Source of the DNA: Patescibacteria group bacterium
Lineage (GTDB): Bacteria; Patescibacteriota; Minisyncoccia; Minisyncoccales; JAHIOY01
NCBI GenBank assembly: GCA_018894495.1
Contig: JAHIOY010000093.1
Coordinates: forward strand, 1 to 9,439
Direction: 5' to 3'
Length of the DNA stretch: 9,439 nucleotides
In this document: positions 6,857 through 9,439 of the stretch, one piece after another
Layout of the letters: every line of letters starts with the position of its first letter
Position numbering within the stretch: position 1 is the first letter of the stretch
Made by a program: the position numbers and the translations under genes
Notes under the pieces: model-generated
Seen by the model: only the letters and a program-made list of their open reading frames with translations
What the model was told of the DNA's origin: nothing
The model's database searches: none

Positions 6857-6891
6857 TTTCTAATTTCTAATTTCTAATTTCTAATTTCTAA
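6857..6891 (+). repeat. Five tandem copies of TTTCTAA
   Basis: Perfect 7-bp units lie at 6857-6863, 6864-6870, 6871-6877, 6878-6884 and 6885-6891, starting 7 bases after the groEL stop. The reverse-complement word TTAGAAA appears at 7614-7620 in the lemA-htpX gap. A simple repeat like this may vary in copy number by slippage. No coding potential was seen. Confidence 0.93.
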
Positions 6892-6897
6892 ATTGGT

Positions 6898-6934
6898 TGA
6901 AAGCTTCTCTATGTTGAAAATAGAGGAGTTTTCA
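6898..6934 (+). terminator. 15-bp hairpin after groEL, overlapping the lemA promoter
   Basis: As + strand RNA, 6898-6912 pairs fully with 6920-6934 around the 7-nt loop GUUGAAA, with two G.U wobbles (6903/6929 and 6906/6926). Two further wobbles could extend the stem to 6896/6936. The wobbles pair only in the + strand RNA, which favours an RNA role such as an end or stabiliser of the groESL transcript. The following bases (AGTTATAATAAATTG) lack a long U-run, so it would be a weak intrinsic terminator. As DNA, the perfect core CTCTAT-N7-ATAGAG could instead be an operator. Confidence 0.6.
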
Positions 6935-6942
6935 GTTATAAT
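6914..6942 (+). promoter_or_regulatory. Near-consensus promoter for lemA-htpX
   Basis: TTGAAA (6914-6919, five of six consensus bases) is spaced exactly 17 bases from a perfect TATAAT (6937-6942). The -35 box lies in the loop of the hairpin at 6898-6934, and the right arm fills most of the spacer. Transcription would begin near 6948-6950, giving a lemA leader of roughly 43 bases. The geometry matches that of the groES promoter. The -10 alone would be weak evidence in AT-rich DNA; the correctly spaced -35 makes it credible. Confidence 0.72.
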
Positions 6943-6992
6943 AAATTGTATTCAAGGTCGAATAATTTTTATTAAATAAAAGTTTTTTAGAA

Positions 6993-7553
6993 ATGAATAT
7001 ATCCACAATTATTTTTTTAGTCCTTGGCATTATCATTTTCTGGCTGATTTTGACCTACAACCGGTTGGTAACCTTGAGGAATCGCACAAAAGAGGCTTGG
7101 GCAGATATTGATGTTCAGTTGAAGAGAAGATATGATTTAATTCCAAATTTGGTGGAAACGGTAAAGGGTTACGCCAGCCATGAAAGGACAGTTTTTGAAA
7201 ATGTAACCAAAGCCAGAACAGCAGCAATGGCGACTGAACAAGTAGGAGACCCCAAAAAAATTGGTGAAGCGGAAAATTTTCTTTCCTCTACCCTGAAAAC
7301 TCTTTTTGCCGTGGCTGAAAATTACCCAAACTTGCAGGCATCAACCAATTTCCTGGAACTTCAAAGAGACCTCCGCGATACTGAAGACAAAATCCAAGCG
7401 GCCAGAAGATTTTACAATGGAAACGTTAGGGACTTGAATATAATGATTGAAAGTTTTCCGGCAAACATTATTGCTTCATCTTTCGGATTTAAGAAAACGG
7501 AATTCTTTGAGATAGAAGAAGCAGTCAAAGAACCGGTAAAGGTTCAATTCTAA
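6993..7553 (+). CDS. lemA: LemA family membrane protein
   Basis: This 186-aa protein matches the LemA family. It has one N-terminal membrane segment (about residues 4-22), then the conserved helical domain beginning with YNRLVTLRNRTKEAWADIDVQLKRRYDLIPNLVETVKGYASHE. Later family hallmarks are YPNLQASTNFLELQRDLRDTEDKIQAARRFYNGNVRDLN and FPANIIASSFGFKKTEFFE. The molecular role of LemA is poorly defined; the family is often encoded beside M48 membrane proteases, as here with htpX 88 bases downstream. The ATG at 6993 places the membrane segment at the N-terminus as expected. The region before it (TTTTTTAGAA) has no Shine-Dalgarno sequence. A promoter at 6914-6942 probably drives lemA and htpX together. 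An envelope stress or protein quality role is inference from the pairing. Confidence 0.96.
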   Translation: MNISTIIFLVLGIIIFWLILTYNRLVTLRNRTKEAWADIDVQLKRRYDLIPNLVETVKGYASHERTVFENVTKARTAAMATEQVGDPKKIGEAENFLSSTLKTLFAVAENYPNLQASTNFLELQRDLRDTEDKIQAARRFYNGNVRDLNIMIESFPANIIASSFGFKKTEFFEIEEAVKEPVKVQF

Positions 7554-7638
7554 ATTTTTAATTTTAAATTTCAAAACAATTTTTAAATTTTATAATTTTA
7601 AATTGTTTAAAAATTAGAAATTGGAAATTAAAAATTAG
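7550..7638. repeat. Nested 89-nt AT-rich hairpin filling the lemA-htpX gap
   Basis: Outer arms 7550-7572 and 7617-7638 pair at 20 Watson-Crick positions plus one T.G, with one bulged A (7554) and one mismatch (7566/7623). An inner stem pairs AAACAATTT (7574-7582) with AAATTGTTT (7600-7608). The structure starts in the last lemA codons and ends 3 bases before the htpX ATG. AT-rich DNA forms chance dyads, but the arm length and the G/C pairs at both ends argue for real symmetry. It may reduce htpX translation or protect the lemA mRNA. Confidence 0.7.
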
Positions 7639-7641
7639 AGC

Positions 7642-8532
7642 ATGACCATTTACACTCAAGCCGAATCAAATACCCGCAAAACATGGTTGTTAATGACTGG
7701 CTTTTTGTTTTTTATCATTGCTTTGGGCTGGCTTTTTGGTTATTTACTGGACAGTCAAAGCATATTAATTTTAGCGGTAATTTTCAGCGTCTTGATGAGC
7801 ATCGGCAGTTATTGGTATTCGGATAAAATTGTTTTAGCGATGACCAGGGCCCGACCGATTGAGAAAAAAGACAACCCCGAACTTTATCGTCTGATTGAAA
7901 ACCTCTGCATTACGGCCGGCCTCCCTCTGCCTAAAATCTATATTATTGAACAATCCCAGCCAAACGCCTTTGCCACTGGCCGAGATAAAAACCACGCCGT
8001 TGTTGCCGTAACCCGCGGACTTTTAGAAAAATTAGAAAGAAAGGAATTAGAAGGGGTTATTGCTCACGAACTTTCTCACATTGGGAATAAAGATATGCTT
8101 TTGCAAACGGTTGTGGTAGTTTTAGTTGGCGTTGTGGCAGTCCTTTCTAATTTCTTTTTAAGAGCGAGTTTTTGGGGCGGGGGAAGGAGACGGGGTTCCA
8201 GTGGCTCCAGCGGAGCAATTTTAATGCTGATTGGAATTATTGCCGCCATTTTAGCTCCCATTGCCGCTGCTTTAATTCAATTGGCAATTTCCAGAAAAAG
8301 GGAATTTTTAGCCGACGCTTCAGGATCCCTTTTGACAAGATACCCCGAGGGATTAGCCAGCGCTTTGGAGAAAATTTCCCAGAACCCGGAGCCATTAAAA
8401 ATCGCCAGCAACGCCACGGCTCATTTATTCATTGTTAATCCTTTTAAACAGAAAACTCGGTTCACAAATTTGCTTTCAACTCATCCGCCAATTGAAGAAA
8501 GAATTAAAGCATTAAGAGGAATGGCAGTTTAA
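7642..8532 (+). CDS. htpX: HtpX-like M48 family membrane zinc metalloprotease
   Basis: HtpX is an integral membrane protease that degrades misfolded membrane proteins, with its zinc site on the cytoplasmic side. The 296-residue length is typical. Two membrane segments near the N-terminus (about 14-36 and 39-57) precede the catalytic core. The zinc motif HELSH (H142, E143 catalytic, H146) is followed by two more membrane segments (about 153-173 and 191-215). The third zinc ligand is E221 in REFLADASGS. The C-terminal HLFIVNPF and STHPPIEERIKAL motifs are also typical. A Gly/Arg/Ser-rich loop (WGGGRRRGSSGSSG, about 178-191) lies between membrane segments 3 and 4. The ATG at 7642 is preceded only by a weak AGAG. 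It is likely co-transcribed with lemA. All catalytic residues are present, so activity is expected. Confidence 0.97.
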   Translation: MTIYTQAESNTRKTWLLMTGFLFFIIALGWLFGYLLDSQSILILAVIFSVLMSIGSYWYSDKIVLAMTRARPIEKKDNPELYRLIENLCITAGLPLPKIYIIEQSQPNAFATGRDKNHAVVAVTRGLLEKLERKELEGVIAHELSHIGNKDMLLQTVVVVLVGVVAVLSNFFLRASFWGGGRRRGSSGSSGAILMLIGIIAAILAPIAAALIQLAISRKREFLADASGSLLTRYPEGLASALEKISQNPEPLKIASNATAHLFIVNPFKQKTRFTNLLSTHPPIEERIKALRGMAV

Positions 8533-8537
8533 TTTTT

Positions 8538-8903
8538 ATGGAAATTAAAATTGTAAAAGAAAAAATTTCAAAACAAGAATTAAAAAAGATTACCGAAGAA
8601 GGTTTCGGAACAGTAGTTAAAGCGGTGATTGATGTTGAAAAAGAAATTTTGGCTTTAGGCGGCGAGTGGCATTCCGAAGCCCAAGACCTGTTGTTTAATA
8701 AGGAATATTCTAATCCCGAAAGCGCTTGGGGAATAAATTTTCATCCCTTTGAGAATGGGAAAAGACGGATTGAATACGTTGCCCTGATTAACATCAAGCC
8801 GGCCTTGGGAAATAGAGAAATGGAGATTAATGATTCATCAATCCGTCAGAAAATAAAGGATGTCGTAGAAAAACTTTTATTGGACGAAAATGAAACTCTC
8901 TAG
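8538..8903 (+). CDS. DUF5674-like small protein of unknown function
   Basis: This 121-aa soluble protein starts 5 bases after htpX. I associate it from memory, not from a search, with DUF5674, a small family seen mostly in Patescibacteria. Recognisable elements are the start MEIKIVKEKISKQEL, the central VVKAVIDVEKEILALGGEWHSEAQDLL, WGINFHPFENG, and YVALINIKPALGNREMEINDSSIRQKI. There are no membrane segments, signal peptide or cysteine motifs. Conserved-looking His45 and Glu47 (EWHSE) and the late NIKPALGNREMEI stretch could form a site, but no activity can be assigned. No Shine-Dalgarno sequence precedes the ATG (TTTAATTTTTATGG). The close spacing suggests the same transcript as htpX. Its C-terminus overlaps the next gene by 14 bases. 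Confidence 0.85.
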   Translation: MEIKIVKEKISKQELKKITEEGFGTVVKAVIDVEKEILALGGEWHSEAQDLLFNKEYSNPESAWGINFHPFENGKRRIEYVALINIKPALGNREMEINDSSIRQKIKDVVEKLLLDENETL

Positions 8904-9213
8904 CCATAAAATTTCTTTGGAAAATTGGACGAATCTGACCCAAAAACAGCAGTTGTTGAATTTGGCGGCTGAATTAGCCCGTATTTCTTTATCTATGAAC
9001 CGTTATGGCAGCCAAGACCGATTAGTCAAAGAATCACTTGAGCGCGCTTTTGATTTAGTTGATTTGATATTACAAGACCCTCGTTGGAAAAAACAAAGTT
9101 TGGAATGGCGTTATTTCCGTGACGGTCTATCTCTGTTGTATCTGGGAAAAGCCGATGCGCTCATCGCTAAGTTTTTTTACACTTGGCTGATAAATTTCAG
9201 CGAGAATCTTTGA
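8890..9213 (+). CDS. Hypothetical 107-aa helical protein, unrecognised
   Basis: I do not recognise this protein. It begins inside the end of the previous gene (14-base overlap, different frame) and its TGA ends 1 base before the tRNA-Ser. It looks fully helical, with amphipathic stretches such as QKQQLLNLAAELARISLSM and LERAFDLVDLILQDPRW, and it is rich in Leu, Arg and Trp. There is no clear membrane segment, although the C-terminal ALIAKFFYTWLINF is hydrophobic. A pair of short, overlapping genes after htpX fits a small accessory cluster. The ORF is supported by its overlap arrangement and protein-like composition, not by homology. Helix-bundle architecture is inference. Confidence 0.7.
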   Translation: MKLSSHKISLENWTNLTQKQQLLNLAAELARISLSMNRYGSQDRLVKESLERAFDLVDLILQDPRWKKQSLEWRYFRDGLSLLYLGKADALIAKFFYTWLINFSENL

Positions 9214-9214
9214 T

Positions 9215-9304
9215 GGAAGGGTCGCATAGCGGCTTAGTGCACGTGTTTGGAGAACACGCATACCTTAACCGGTATCGTGGGTTCAAATCCCACCCCTTCC
9301 GCCA
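9215..9304 (+). tRNA. tRNA-Ser, anticodon GGA, CCA encoded
   Basis: The acceptor stem GGAAGGG (9215-9221) pairs with CCCTTCC (9294-9300), followed by discriminator G and genomic CCA (9301-9304). The short D stem GCA/TGC (9224-9226 and 9238-9240), the anticodon stem CGTGT/ACACG (9242-9246 and 9254-9258) and loop TTGGAGA place anticodon GGA at 9249-9251, reading UCC and UCU. A long variable arm (ATACC/GGTAT stem) and G73 are the class II serine identity features. The T arm GTGGG-TTCAAAT-CCCAC is perfect. Position 37 is G and position 9 is C, mildly unusual. The gene lies 1 base after the stop of the 107-aa ORF, so it may share that transcript and be released by processing. Confidence 0.97.
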
Positions 9305-9335
9305 ATTTTCAGAATTCGGATTTTGGGCGATTTCT

Positions 9336-9364
9336 GCCTCGCCCCGCCAGAGGCGGGGCTCGGC
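9336..9364. repeat. GC-rich hairpin repeat downstream of tRNA-Ser
   Basis: GCCCCGCC (9341-9348) and GGCGGGGC (9352-9359) form a perfect 8-bp stem around AGA. Three more pairs (9336-9338 with 9362-9364) lie beyond a 2-base mismatch. A half-copy GCCCCGCC recurs at 9392-9399 in the same orientation. The GC content contrasts sharply with the AT-rich surroundings. There is no directly following T-run, so a terminator is unlikely. I recall similar GCGGGG palindromes scattered in Patescibacteria genomes, but cannot test that here. The rest of 9305-9439 shows no convincing gene. Confidence 0.85.
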
Positions 9365-9439
9365 TTCGGCAAGGATTTTGAAGGGATTTTTGCCCCGCCC
9401 TCTAAGCCAAATTTCATCCTTATCTGATTTTTCAATTAC

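Noticed and set aside
7591..7596. TATAAT as an htpX promoter
   Set aside because: No acceptable -35 box lies 16-18 bases upstream, and this hexamer is expected by chance in such AT-rich DNA.
9215..9304. tRNA-Ser as an integration site (attB) for a mobile element
   Set aside because: No integrase gene and no duplicated tRNA 3' end are visible in the window.
9336..9364. Intrinsic terminator after tRNA-Ser
   Set aside because: The stem is strong, but the following bases (TTCGGCAAGG) lack a T-run.

Overview
The window looks like a chromosomal segment of a small-genome bacterium of the Candidate Phyla Radiation (Patescibacteria), possibly a Parcubacteria-like lineage. This is an inference. It rests on AT-rich, lysine/glutamate-rich coding, tightly packed genes, almost no Shine-Dalgarno sequences at gene starts, a DUF5674-like gene, the lemA-htpX pair, and intergenic gaps filled with short palindromic repeats. 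No rRNA gene is present to settle it. All genes lie on the + strand.

Left part (1-4671): the 3' portion of rtcB (RNA ligase/repair) runs off the left edge. It overlaps by 4 bp a gene for a 723-aa predicted surface protein: signal peptide, Ig-like domain, a charged helical rod of about 360 residues, calcium-type DxDxDG repeats, a second Ig-like domain and a C-terminal membrane anchor. Seven bases further on is a membrane sensor histidine kinase with no response regulator beside it. The order suggests one transcript. A surface rod made together with a sensor kinase is the most interesting possible new system here.

Middle part (4672-6849): a 78-bp T-shaped palindrome abuts a textbook consensus promoter (TTGACA-17-TATAAT), followed by groES and groEL. 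The 130-bp groES-groEL gap holds three tandem 18-bp repeats, a perfect 28-bp palindrome and inverted copies of the repeat core. No CIRCE heat-shock operator was seen.

Right part (6850-9439): five TTTCTAA repeats and a 15-bp hairpin follow groEL. The hairpin contains a near-consensus promoter (TTGAAA-17-TATAAT) for lemA. A nested 89-nt hairpin fills the lemA-htpX gap. htpX (membrane zinc protease) is followed closely by a DUF5674-like gene, an unrecognised 107-aa gene and a tRNA-Ser(GGA) with encoded CCA. A GC-rich hairpin repeat sits in the final 135 bases, where I see no convincing gene.

Functionally, the segment groups RNA repair, envelope sensing, protein folding (GroESL) and membrane protein quality control (LemA/HtpX). 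No gap without a gene exceeds 143 bases, and nearly every longer gap is dominated by dyad symmetry.
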